64,000 nucleotides of DNA from Cristatella mucedo (lineage: Eukaryota; Bryozoa; Phylactolaemata; Cristatellidae). Each line of letters begins with the position of its first letter. Within the stretch, counting starts at the first letter, position 1. The notes beneath the pieces are model-generated. The model saw only the letters and a list, made by a program, of their open reading frames with translations. It did not search any database and was not told where the DNA came from. Below are positions 1 to 11,330 of this stretch, piece by piece. Position numbers and translations under genes: made by a program. The stretch covers positions 6,786,001 to 6,850,000 of the forward strand of contig WPIO01000005.1 of the NCBI GenBank assembly GCA_009760855.2. Reading direction: 5' to 3'.

Positions 1-114
1 CCCACCTTGCTAGATTAAACGTCATTGTTTTCAGGCGATATCCCGGACATCATCCAAGCAAAATTAAGTGTAAGTCGTAGTAGTAGATGAAAGGTGGTAT
101 AAAGTGAAGCATGG

Positions 115-252
115 TCGTGCGATACCTTGATTTGGCCCTGGAGTACGGTGCTCGCCTTTAAGGACCATTGTCGTGGGCTCGAGCCCTGAGGCCTAAGTGA
201 AGCGCCTGCGTAGAGATTAGGCTCTCTTACACAGCGGTAAAAATAAATCGTA
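115..252 (+). repeat. SINE-A copy 1 (tRNA-derived SINE, degenerate)
   Basis: The region contains a tRNA-like head. A degraded A box lies near 133-155 (tggccctggagtacggtgctc) and a clear B box near 185-198 (gtgggctcgagccc). The body then matches the other SINE-A copies in this window (aagtgaagcgcctg, followed by gagattaggctctct). The same order of A box, B box and hairpin tail is seen at 43.7 kb and 63.3 kb on the + strand and at 29.3 kb and 37.9 kb on the - strand. This copy is diverged and its outer hairpin arm is partly lost. A LINE-A tail follows directly. Confidence 0.6.
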
Positions 253-254
253 GA

Positions 255-332
255 AAGTGGATCAGCCCTAGAAAGAGATTAAGTTCTCTGAGGGCGCTTT
301 ATCAAGTGCAATATTATTATTATATTATTACC
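255..332 (+). repeat. LINE-A 3' tail fragment
   Basis: Only the last ~70 bases of LINE-A are present: the hairpin core AGAGATTAAGTTCTCT, the arm gggcgct, the sequence tttatcaagtgcaat and an (ATT)n run. It sits directly 3' of the SINE-A copy. This is either an extremely 5'-truncated insertion or a composite tail. Confidence 0.7.
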
Positions 333-1374
333 TCTAAACCAAGTATACGTGGCTCACTAGTCTACTTGATTCCAGCCTCTGCATCCAAAGACTGCCACTG
401 ATTCTGGCTCCATTTAGCATCCACCACTGTTAAATATGAGACAGTTACTTCACCTAATGAGGCGTTAACCGTTATGCACTGGCCTGCGGTGCTCGTGAAC
501 ATAGATAGGACAAGCCCGTACCGTTCCTTATCCACACAGCAACGTTCAGAATGGTCAGAAGCTTTGTTGGATCCACAGAAGCCTGATCGTTACAATGCAA
601 CTCCGTTAGCCTATTCAATGTATATACGGATGGCCTAGAATGAATTTACCTTTCCTGAGTGTATTTTATGTCTTCGATGGAACTGGTTCTTGATAGTCTG
701 CTAGTAGTGCAAACCTCAGCTGATCGTCCGATCTGACGTCAACGGCACAGATGTTACATTGCAACACTTCTAGCTGAACTTTACTATCTGACCATGAAGC
801 ATCCTATCGATTCCAAGATCCTCCCGAGATTAGGCTAGAAGATTTCTCATTAAATACGCGGGAAATAATGGAGTGAAGACTTGAAAGGTTTGATGCACAT
901 CTGTCATGCAAGTTTCAATTTTCCAGGTAATTTCTGGAGCACCGCGCCTTTGTGCGACACTATAACACGGCCGTTCCATAGAAAACTACTCTCAGCCTGA
1001 ACCCTGGCTTGCAATAGTGCTCCAGAGTATGTTCTGTTTCAGTAGTTATCCGAAGCTCAGGCTGACGAAAGTAAAAAACTAACAACAAAATCTGGATCTA
1101 GCTAACAGTCGGCTTATTGTTGTGGCCTGTGCTGTGTGTCGGGTGTTTTGACAAATTCTCGGGAGCCGAAAGGTAACAATAGCGTAATCGATGGAGCTCA
1201 CAGCCCACCCCTCTTCAAAGTGACCCAGGAGGCTTCCTCTGGATGCAGCCGATCTGCTGCACTAATTTAAATAAAAAACTATATATGTTAGTTTTCCCTG
1301 AATGCGGGATATAAGTAAGTGCATAATTTTTTAAGCGCACAAATTATACCATGGTCATTATTACCTGAAAAGTA
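333..1374. other. No gene recognised
   Basis: This stretch is of average composition, has no ORF worth reporting and shows no repeat recognisable within the window. Confidence 0.4.
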
Positions 1375-1548
1375 TCAACTAAGTTTCAGCTTATTTAATG
1401 GCCTCATTTATACAGCAGTGAAGGAGTCGTAGGGGCGGTTACTTCTTCTTGTAGTGGGCACTACAGAATTTCCTGGGGCACTGTTTGAACCCACAACCAG
1501 GTTGAAAAGTGCAATCACCTTAAGCCTTGGCTACGATACCGCGTCGAA
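1375..1548 (-). repeat. SINE-B copy (tRNA-derived)
   Basis: On the - strand an A box (tagccaaggcttaaggtg, from about 1534 back to 1518) is followed by a B box (gggttcaaacag, near 1482-1493). After that comes a body related to the copies at 25.2, 34.3 and 56.1 kb: a 'cactacaag' stem and 'ggctcc/gactcc' blocks. All share the same box spacing. This SINE family does not carry the LINE-A hairpin tail. Confidence 0.5.
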
Positions 1549-1769
1549 AACTTCGTCTTCCTTATGATCGGAACAGTGAAACATTTTCAATTTACTGAGT
1601 TCCATTGAGAAAACTGAGGATTTTCGCCTTTTGGCTCACATTTAGATCGACAAACAAAAAAACGGAAACAAAATTGGCTTGCATTATACAGATGTGATAC
1701 TAAAAGTGAACATTTAAGATTCGGAAGTTATATCCAAGTTGCACAAGGGACAACAATGATGAGTATGAA

Positions 1770-2227
1770 AGATAATGTGTTGGCATGGTTCGAATCATAT
1801 TTTCTGATCTTGCTGAAACCATGATGTGTGGTCAAATCTCACCCACCGATCGCTCAGCTTTGAGGTCTCACAAGGTATTGTTCTCTATCCTTTGCTGCTC
1901 TCTATTTATACCGAATCTCTGAGAAAGATTATTCGGGCCCATTAGATCGGTACTCACTTCTATCCTGATGTTACTCAGCTGTATTTTGTGTATCAACAAT
2001 CGGAGTTTCATGCAGTGAGTGGCAAACTTGATGCTAGCCTTCCAGACAATCGATCCTGGATGCCGGAAAATTTCCTTAAACTAAATGGCAAGGAAACCGA
2101 ACACCTACTAAGAGGTCACCAAAAGCGTTCGGTTAGATCAGAAGACTTAGCTCGTCTGATAGGTGATGCCTTCGTGCTACCGTCACTGCGTGCTCGGAAT
2201 CCATATGTCGCCTTTGACAGCTGCTAA
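1770..2227 (+). pseudogene. LINE-B reverse-transcriptase fragment, decayed
   Basis: Conceptual translation over 1780-1990 gives a broken RT palm region: a motif like LAWFESYF, a degraded GVPQGSVL block, then YHFY-DVTQLYF where YADD is expected. Over 1988-2227 the reading frame RSWMPENFLKLNGKETE matches the RSWMSEKFLKLNNDKTE block of the LINE-B copy at 15.3-15.8 kb. Several stops and frameshifts are present and no function is possible. It joins abruptly to a LINE-A fragment at about 2245. Confidence 0.65.
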
Positions 2228-2244
2228 ACTTCGGAAGTTTCATT

Positions 2245-2510
2245 CGAGACATCTCGTCTCGACTTCTGCAACTCACTGCTTACTAGCCTACCAGCATGTG
2301 CGATCAGGCGATTGCAGCTGGTGCATAACTCTGCAGCTAGGCTTGTCTGTCGTGAGCGTCGCAGTTGCCACATCACACCACTTCTCGCCGACCTGCACTG
2401 GCTACCAGTCAAGCAACGGATTGACTTCAAGGTTTTGTCGCTCACTTTTAGGTCCCTTCATTCTATGGCTCCAGCCTATCTCTCCGACATACTCCCCCAT
2501 CAGGTCTTTG
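2245..2510 (+). pseudogene. LINE-A RT C-terminal fragment
   Basis: The frame starting at 2312 (LVHNSAARLVCRERRSCHIT, then LLADLHWLPVKQRIDFKVLS) is nearly identical to the LINE-A copies at 25.9-26.2 kb and 49.9-50.1 kb. The match stops near 2506 after SDILPHQ. Both ends are truncated and the remaining 3' portion is missing. It abuts older LINE-B sequence. Confidence 0.75.
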
Positions 2511-3518
<1,008 letters not shown>

Positions 3519-3559
3519 CCTCCTACCACGGCTCGACCACCTTTGTCGGGCGCAGCTAG

Positions 3560-4783
3560 TTTCTAACTAAGGCTGCCCTTCAGCCAGCCGAAAGGCTCTG
3601 ATTGAGCCATGTCACATTTTTCGTTCCAGCCACGAACCGCCGGCGGCCTTGGTTTGGTCCGCTTTCAGACGAATGCCTCCATCCTACAGGCTGCTCAAGC
3701 CGATCGCATTCTTTGCTCGCCCAATGCGAGCGTCCGCCTAGTCGCACGTCACCGTCTCGACCGATTCGTCGCCAGCTTGGGTGGTACGCATTTGGTGACG
3801 AGGAGCGGTCGCGGTACTAGAGCCCAGCAGCCTTCGGCCCTGGCCACTGGGTCGGCCCGACGGCGTGCAAGTGCCTCAGGCTGCTCTCCTGTCGCCTCTC
3901 GCTGGCCCTGAAGTGCTGGCCGCGTCCACCGACCCTGACGGCATCGAGCACTCGGTCGCGCCGCGAGTGATGATTACAAGGTCAGGTTCGTGGAAGGCCG
4001 GGCCCAGCCAGCACAGGGCAGAGTCAGCCGGTGCCTGACCACGGACAAATCCGCCGCCCAGTCACTACCAGACCACGAGTCTTGGCCTGCCGTTCCGGGC
4101 CTGACGGTTCGTCCACCGAGCATGCTTGCATGTGCAGCCAGTGGCTGCCGCTAGGAGTCAGTCATACCCAGGGATGGTTACCAGCTGCGCCTGTGCCACA
4201 CGAAAGCAGAGTCTGTTTGCCACGTGCTGAGCCACGGTCGGCAGATGCTGCACGAAATCACGGCCTTACGAAACCCAGTTCTGGGCCGCCTATTCGGAGC
4301 TCATCGGGTCCGGTGCTCACTTGCACGACGGCAGGCCGCGCCCTGCCCCTTGCCGGCTGGCCAGCTCTCAAGCCGAACCTGGCGATAGACAACGGCAACG
4401 ATAGGGTAGTTAGTCGTTGGTTTGACGGTGCCCTGCGATGGCAGCGTGGATGCCCTGGCGGTGGCTGCCCGAAAGAAGGCAGGGTATGAAGCGATAGCCC
4501 GGTCTTTCCTGAGCGCTAGCTACCGATTGGCTGTGGTGAGGCCCTTCTTGGTCGGGGGCTCCCGGGGCAGCTGTTTGCCAAACAAGTTGACTTATCCGGT
4601 GGACCTCAGGATTCCTCGAATGGAGCTGACGGCATTGCGGCGGCTTTGCGCCTCCAACGCCATTACCGGCCCCGAAGCCGTTCGGTCCCCACTCGTGAAC
4701 CGGGAGGCTCGGGTAGCGCCAGTAGGGCAGGGCACCGCAAAGCTAAACCCTATATGCAAATAGCATTTTATATTTTCATAAAT

Positions 4784-4786
<3 letters not shown>
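3560..4786 (+). pseudogene. R2/NeSL-like LINE 3' end (zinc knuckle + restriction-like endonuclease), decayed
   Basis: Conceptual translation over shifting frames shows, in order: a post-RT block (PRTAGGLGLVRF, 3620-3670) of the 'GGLGLP' type seen after the RT of R2-like elements; a knuckle-like segment (RLCHTKAESVCHVLSHGRQMLHE, ~4186-4255, with the last Cys replaced) resembling the CCHC motif of R2 C-termini; and an endonuclease-like block with KPNLAIDNGNDRVV (~4371-4410). After a frameshift that block continues as VVGLTVPCDGSVDALAVAARKK (~4411-4480). In the family this is the 'KPD...vvDvtv...K' restriction-like endonuclease core. Here PD reads PN and the second Asp reads Gly. The stretch is GC-rich, unlike its surroundings, truncated 5' by the TG repeat, and ends at a (TA)n run that may be its tail. 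R2 and NeSL clades cannot be told apart here. Confidence 0.6.

Positions 4787-4869
<83 letters not shown>
4787..4869. repeat. (TA)n microsatellite
   Basis: About 41 TA units lie directly downstream of the R2/NeSL-like fragment. Confidence 0.97.
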
Positions 4870-4873
<4 letters not shown>

Positions 4874-5267
4874 CATTAACAGTATCTTTAGTAGCAGCAG
4901 TATATAGGCTACCTTTCTAAATGAACCTGCTAGAGGGCGATGACTCAGGCTGGTTAAAGTGCTGCCTTCCGAGGTATCCCTCTTCCTCTAAGTAGCTACC
5001 CGCTGGCGAGTGATCAAAGGGAGAGACAGCGGATGGCTCACTGGCGGTGACTCGGCGGGTGATCAGTAAATCAATGCATGTGTGGCATCCAGCGCAGCTT
5101 CCTGCGTGATTTCTATCGATTTCATCATCTACCAAAGCTGCCGCCAGCCGCCAAGCAGCTTTAGCACTAAATGGGATCATTAGTGCACAAAATGCATTTG
5201 CAGGTGACAACATGCTGGCTAGAAAGCTCTGGGAACGAAAGCAAGAGAAAGAGGGAGCATGTGTGTT

Positions 5268-5268
<1 letters not shown>

Positions 5269-5333
<65 letters not shown>
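5269..5333. repeat. (GA)n microsatellite
   Basis: This is a pure GA run of about 65 bp. The overlapping ORFs are low-complexity artefacts. Confidence 0.97.
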
Positions 5334-5336
<3 letters not shown>

Positions 5337-7008
5337 GGGGATTCTTCTTAGCCGGCGACCATCTGCCGTGAGTAGATCGGGCTGCGAAAGCATCTTCCGT
5401 ATGCAAAGTGTTTTCTATCGGAGACAGCAGATTTGCAGCTTAATTGCGAGATCCAGCCTGACACTAAGTCCGTCCAGATGACTTCCCATTTGGTGGCTTA
5501 GGTAGAATCCTAGATGCGCCCGCCACCCGGATCTGTAATGGGTGGAATTAGATGCTTAGCAAAGGAGGGGCATGACATAGCACTCTGGTTTTACCTAGGA
5601 AATAACAAGCGCTTATGCAACCAAAAAAAGACAGAGTACTCTTGAGGAAATTTTGTTTTCAATGACTGCCCTTCTAGTGGGAGCAATGGAGGAAGAGCGA
5701 AATGAAGGAAGGAGCTATGGGAATAAGATCAGCACGAACAGCAATGGCGGCAAAATAGCTAAAGGATTAGGAGGAGAGGGAACAGCAACGGGGGCGGGGC
5801 GAAGATGACAAATACAGGAAACAAGGGGAAGGAACGCAAAGACCAGAAGCAGTAGCCAGAGAGAGAAAAACAACAGCAATGGTAGAAGCAGAAGCTGGAA
5901 TTTCGGAGATATCAGGACTTTTCAATGGAGGTTTCACACAAATTCATGGAATCTGTAGTCACTCTGGAAACAATTGCTGCGCCAAACGCACCTCAGGGTG
6001 AGTTTCTACATACACGCTCCACACAACTCCAGCATCTTTCGGATGCAACTCTACAGACCACTCATTACCGACAAGCAGTAACATGGAGGGGGCTATCTAG
6101 TAACGACATGCGACCATGCCAAGGAGGTGGCTTTGCGTTAGGAGCAGAATGACGTTCAGTAGCTGCCTTCGAGTGGGAACTGATAAAAAATTGAGGAATT
6201 CCATGTGACGCGAGCGTCCGCGAGGGAGTCGATTTGAAGAGGAACTCTTCCACCAAAGTGGGTGTGAACGAAAGAGACTGAATTGACGCTCGGAGAATCA
6301 GGGATGCAGCAGGAACCACTGGAAGGGCCCTGCGACTAGCGATCCAAGCAAGGATAGAGATCCGCTGGCTGGGCTTCGCCGAGACCAATTGATCAGGCTC
6401 CACGAGTCTGACGCTGGACCGCGTTCGAAGGCTGCTGGAAGGTAGCCCGGAGCCAACCAAGGATGGCTATTTTATCTCCGATGGACTATTTGACAGGAGA
6501 TGGGCCACACCAAATCCGAGTCCATTTAAACAGGTGATTCTGCCGAAAACCTGTCGGACCAAGGGATGCACTCCGGTAGACAGGTAGGGCAGCGTTCCAT
6601 CAAGAGCAGGGCTGGGCTCACTGTGCCCAGGAAGCCGACGAGGAAATAGCGTGGCTACCAGCCCGGGCATGGAGTGCAGCATTAGCATAGAGATAACAGC
6701 CACTGGTTCCTGCCGGCCGCCTCCCACTTGAGGCAATAGACATTCGTTTGGCTTTCGGACAAAAAGTTAGGAGCGCGAGAGGACCGTCTAGAACACAAAA
6801 AGCCGTGCCCTTCGAGGCGCCTATCTTCCTAGTAGACGCTTAATGTCGGGCGATCTGAAGCGTGGACAATGGTTGCTTCTGGTGACTCAGCATGTGAGCA
6901 GCCAATCGTCACATGGACGGCGTCACTTACTCTATTCGTGGATCAATTCATCTACCCGAGATGTCACCAGGTGCATTGTGATTTCTGAGCGAACAACACC
7001 TTGGTGTC
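5334..7008. other. Unassigned; includes a purine-rich tract
   Basis: A strand-asymmetric purine-rich segment spans roughly 5680-5910. Between 6065 and 6740 two open - strand frames (131 and 89 aa) lie in a GC-richer block. I recognise no domain in either, so they are not called as genes. Confidence 0.3.
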
Positions 7009-7203
7009 GCAATGTAATGTAATGTAATTTATCTCCGCCTGTAACTCCACAAAGTCATAAAGACCATGTGGGTGTTTCTCAGGAGAGTTTTGTATAGCGA
7101 ACTCACAGCCTAAGCGGCTTTCGGTACGCATTCGGTAGCCAACAGACTTCGTCTCAAGCAACAAAGAGAAAGTGGGAAGCATAGCAGAGTCATGAGAGCA
7201 GTG
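7009..7203 (-). repeat. LINE-B 3' end fragment
   Basis: This closely matches 14738-14935 in the same orientation: a pentanucleotide tail (taatg repeats on the + strand), then ctccacaa, catgtgggtgtt, cggctttcggta and gggaagcatagcagagtca. It covers the 3' UTR and the last codons only. Confidence 0.85.
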
Positions 7204-7399
7204 CACTCTTATTAATAACAAAAAAGGCCAGCGTAGAAGTGTTAGGTGAAGAGGACGGGGATCGCTCGAAGCAGGAGGCCGTCGTTAATGCCTACACTGG
7301 GACGGCCGGCTTCATTTTTGAGCAGTGCGTTTCGTATCGTAGACCGGCATCCAAGCCAATTTTCCCGAGCTAAGTATGACAATTTCATTGTTTTTGAGC

Positions 7400-7468
7400 A
7401 AAGTGCCAAGAAAGAGATTTAATTCTCTGATGGCGCTATATCAAGCGTATTATTATTATTATTATTAC
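7400..7468 (+). repeat. LINE-A 3' tail fragment
   Basis: The hairpin core (aagagatttaattctct), the arm ggcgct, tatatcaagcg and an (ATT)n tail are present. No LINE body is attached. Confidence 0.65.
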
Positions 7469-10400
7469 CCGTTGGCTCTGACAGCAATTGCTCGGACTAT
7501 TCTGGCTAAAAGTAGCCCTACCTGAAACCAGCAAACATTCAGCCATCGAAAAATACAAGACAAAATTAGAAGGGTCGGAAAAAATAACTCAGTCGGAACT
7601 AATTTCAACAGTGTTGTGTCCATCCAGGGTTGTGCAGCTATCACTATTTTAGGTAGCCGTAGAACTAGTCCTTTGTATACAGATTTGATACCCATAAAAC
7701 GCCGAATGGTAAGGGCTGGGCTTAAAAGTTCCTCAAACAGGACTATTGTTAGGAACTCGAAATGGCAGCATCAGATTGAAATTCTTTCAGCCATTAAATA
7801 CAGGGCACGCAACCGTTCTAATTCCTGCATTTACTCGGCAGATACTGATGGAGCTAGTACCTAAACCTTATATGGGATATTTCCACCAGTGTCGGCAACG
7901 TATCTGTAATAAGTTTTAGGAGATGTGCTTTCAATGCCAGTTCGGCAGTGAAGTAAGACAAAGCCTTTAGGCTAGCTGTGAGTTGAAGGCCGCTTAATAT
8001 TTATGCTTGCTATAGAAAACTCTCTTTCATGTCACCCGTTTAGTCCTTGTGGCTTTGTGGAGTTATCGACACGCAAAATCCACACATAAAACTATACCTA
8101 AGCATAAACCTTTATCCCAGTGGACTAGTCTATTCTTGTTCCAGTCTGCTTTGGGTGCTCAACTGGGCATGATTCAGTACATGTTATTAGCCACAAGCCG
8201 ACGGTCATAAATGCCGTTTTGTTTCTCTTGACGCGTTAGTAATAGATTGATAATTGCTTACTTCTGTGCTAGATACTTTGCATTTCACTTGACCGCGGTT
8301 ATTGATTCTCTTTCGGCAAGCTTTATGTATCTTTACTGAGATTGAAATTTATATGTGCCTTAAAAAAGACCTATTTTAATTTAGTTTTTATTATTTTATG
8401 TATTTATTGTGTTATTATGTCTCATCAGAAGCTGGTTTTTGGCATTAAATCACACCTCTAGCAGCACCTTCTGGTTTACGTGGGGTGACCGGGTGCCTTT
8501 ATTGTTCCTGGAAACCATGTTATAATTTTTCTTTCGGTGTGATAAATATCCATGTGATAAATATCAGGTCCCCATTACAATACTTGAGAGGATTAGTTGG
8601 AGATCACTCGATTGTAGTGTTTCCCTTAGTGGTGGAGAAATGCAGGTCCGTGCCTGTGCAAAAGTTTTTGGTAAGTAATAACTGCGATTGCGTCGCCCCG
8701 GTCTGTGGCACTCTCGGAGGCTCATCCCTTTCACATTGTTGTCGTGGATAGCCTCACCAGTTTTCAAGGTTTGCTTGAAAGTTTTTACGAAGCACTTGAC
8801 TAAATTTCCGTAAGTGATAATTTTCTGAAAAGAGCACCAGACTCGATTAGTCTGTAGGAAACGGGCGAAGTAATAAAAGGTGAACAGTCAACCTTGTCAG
8901 GGACAATAACATGCAGTAAAGCTAGTCTAGTGAAGAGTGCCATCTGAGCTAAGCTCGTTGTTCCAATAGTTGCGTGTCTCAAGCGAAATAGTTTGAGCCA
9001 GTGCTAGAACGCATCCTCTAATATTAAGAATTATAGCGTTAAACAAGTCGTCACGCAAATTCATTGTGAATGCCCTTCATGGGAACTCTTGGGTAAATCT
9101 TCATATGTTAGGTTGGTGAAGGTGTGTATATCAGGCTTGGCAGTATATGAAGCACTGCCCGAGAGATTACACGTCGAGATCTATGCCCGCCTAAATTCCA
9201 AAATGATCGTTGTGACACGCTTGCAGGAGCCGGTCACGGGGTCGCTATGACGCTTCCTCCACCTCCTGCCATGGAGGCATCTGTCACGTGTTACAGGCGC
9301 CTATCTGCAACAGCAAAATTAAGTCATGGAGGATAGGGGTCTTTGGGGTTATCATGAGCAGGCACTTCCGACCACACAAATGTAAGCGGATCTGAATACC
9401 TCCGAAGATTAGTGACAAAGCCTGCTTCTCAATTATTCACGCACCAGGATAGCGTACCGGGAGGCTAATGCGATGGGTCGTTCTTGTCAATCATTTTACT
9501 GATCAGACGAGACCACGCCCAGTCCGTTGGAAGTTGTGGCGTCGGAAGCCACCAAGAACGTTTCATCAGGCTGAATGCTGTTAGCACGTGTCATATTTCT
9601 GTGTCTCCGGCTGCAGCAGCGCTAGTGGAGTCTCACGGAAACACCAAGACACGAGCGGGCGAACGTAAGTGGTGAACGAGACTCCTTCTTTATTCCCCAG
9701 AGGGGTACATATACGAGCTGGGGCTGACCACAGATACGTGAGTGCATCTGTGGTGGGCCACATGCTGACGTCAAAGGCTGCTTGGTTCAACCAACCGTCG
9801 CAGGCGGGGCATATACTAGCGGCCGGGAAGCAGCAGGCTCACACAACACATGCTCTCTGAAATAATCGTGTCTTTACCAGTTATGAGGCCATGCCAGCAA
9901 ACTAACGTACACTGCCAATCGCAGAACTTTTTGGAAACTTCGAAAAAAGATTAAGTATCCATGCGAAGCTGAGCCCCTTTACGGTAGTAATGCACCATCC
10001 CTATACACGACCTGAGGCAAGTGAAGTCCAAAACTTAAGTGCAGTTTTAAAGTTTCAGCTGAATTCTTGGCGGGATGCATGACTTTCTTGTTCATTAGGT
10101 GCGTAAGGTACACTAGCAATGGTCTTAAGAAGGCTCGCTTCTCATGGCTTACTATGACGTCAGTTTTTCCAACATTGTGGAAAGGTTATGCTTGGCGGAG
10201 GTTTTATCTTTCCACCACAAGAAATATTGTCCTGAAAGTACAATGCACTTGGCAGTTCATTTCTGGCGAGTGGTCCATAGCCCCTTGATGGATAGTAGGA
10301 CCAGAGGCAACACCCCGACTGCAGGCCATTTATTTGAAGACCCCTGTGTCGTGACTTTAGAGAGCGAGGTCACGTGGTACCCGGTGACCGAGGGATACCA

Positions 10401-10709
10401 TGAGAAGAAGACGGAAGCAGCAGCCGGGACGCACACCGCAGGATCGGAGTACGTTATCAGTACTGGTGATTACTTTGTTTAGCATATGTTATCTGTATTT
10501 TGGCAATTCGTCTGGATAAAAAGAAAGCCCGCCTCTAATCATCAGTAAGGACAGGAAAGATACGATTGAACGTCTTTCAGGCGTTTATGTTCTTAGACCA
10601 AAAAACCCTAGAGCACGCAATCAGTGATTAGCAAGTTTTTCTGCTACTTTTTTTTTAGATCTGAATTCTGCTAATCTGGGATTCAGCCAGCATTCACTGG
10701 GTTAAGGGC
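7469..10709. other. No gene recognised
   Basis: ORFs are short and overlap on both strands. A GC-richer patch at 9480-9860 and an open frame at 10144-10482 (112 aa) have no recognisable domain, splice context or repeat match within the window. Confidence 0.3.
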
Positions 10710-11330
10710 ATAAAAACCTTCCTTGCAGAAAGAGGAATATATCAAATGATGGCTCCTGTTGAAACTAGTGCCTCTCTCCTGTCTCTTGATATTGCAATAA
10801 CCATGACATCCAAGGAAAAGTAGCGCAGGAAGTCAAATATTACTTTAAAAACAGCATGGAGAGAAATCAGCATGGAAACTTTGTGAAGCCTGGCCTAAAA
10901 GAGTTAATTACTTGGGTGAAGAATTTATGGAATAAAATCACTGACAGCTATATTGCCAATGCACTACAAGGAGGCTACATGGGCAGGCAGTGCTCATTTA
11001 AGAAGAGTCCTATTGCTAAACATTAGTGGTTGGTGCCATTGGTTCTACAGGATATGACTTCGCAAGAAAATCAGGCAGGAATTTATGTTTTAGAGACTTG
11101 TGACAACGTTCTAGAAGAATATGACGTGACTACATTTGAACAAAAAATATATCTTTGTTCATGAATAAAAACAGATATTTGTAACTGGGAAAACAGATTT
11201 GTGTACATGAATAAATATAGACTTTTGTGTACATGAGAAAAATAAGACATACCCTAAAATTAAGCCCTAGTGCAATTTTTGGAGGCTAAATTAATATAAG
11301 ACCCTGTATTATTTTCGGGGAAACCCTGTA
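10700..11330 (+). pseudogene. pogo-like (Tc1/mariner superfamily) transposon 3' part with transposase remnant
   Basis: Frame 10710-10823 reads FLAERGIYQMMAPVETSASL then LSLDIAIT. This resembles the 'FL.ER.I.....P..T.LLQPLDV..' stretch around the third catalytic Asp of pogo/Tigger transposases. After a frameshift and stop near 10820 the frame continues to a stop at 11024-11026 with FVKPGLKELITWVKNLWNKI and SYIANALQGGYM, the usual C-terminal 'WV..AW..i....i..sF..cGi' block. Downstream are repeats of TTTGTGTACATGA near 11197 and 11225, with a diverged third near 11156. A terminal GGGGAAACCCTG then meets TA at 11329-11330, as expected for a TA-duplicating element. The 5' half and left terminal repeat are not found. 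It is dead by frameshift and truncation. Confidence 0.55.

Noticed and set aside
6065-6740. Two - strand ORFs as a possible LTR-retrotransposon integrase
   Set aside because: I looked for integrase-like motifs and found no HHCC or DDE pattern.
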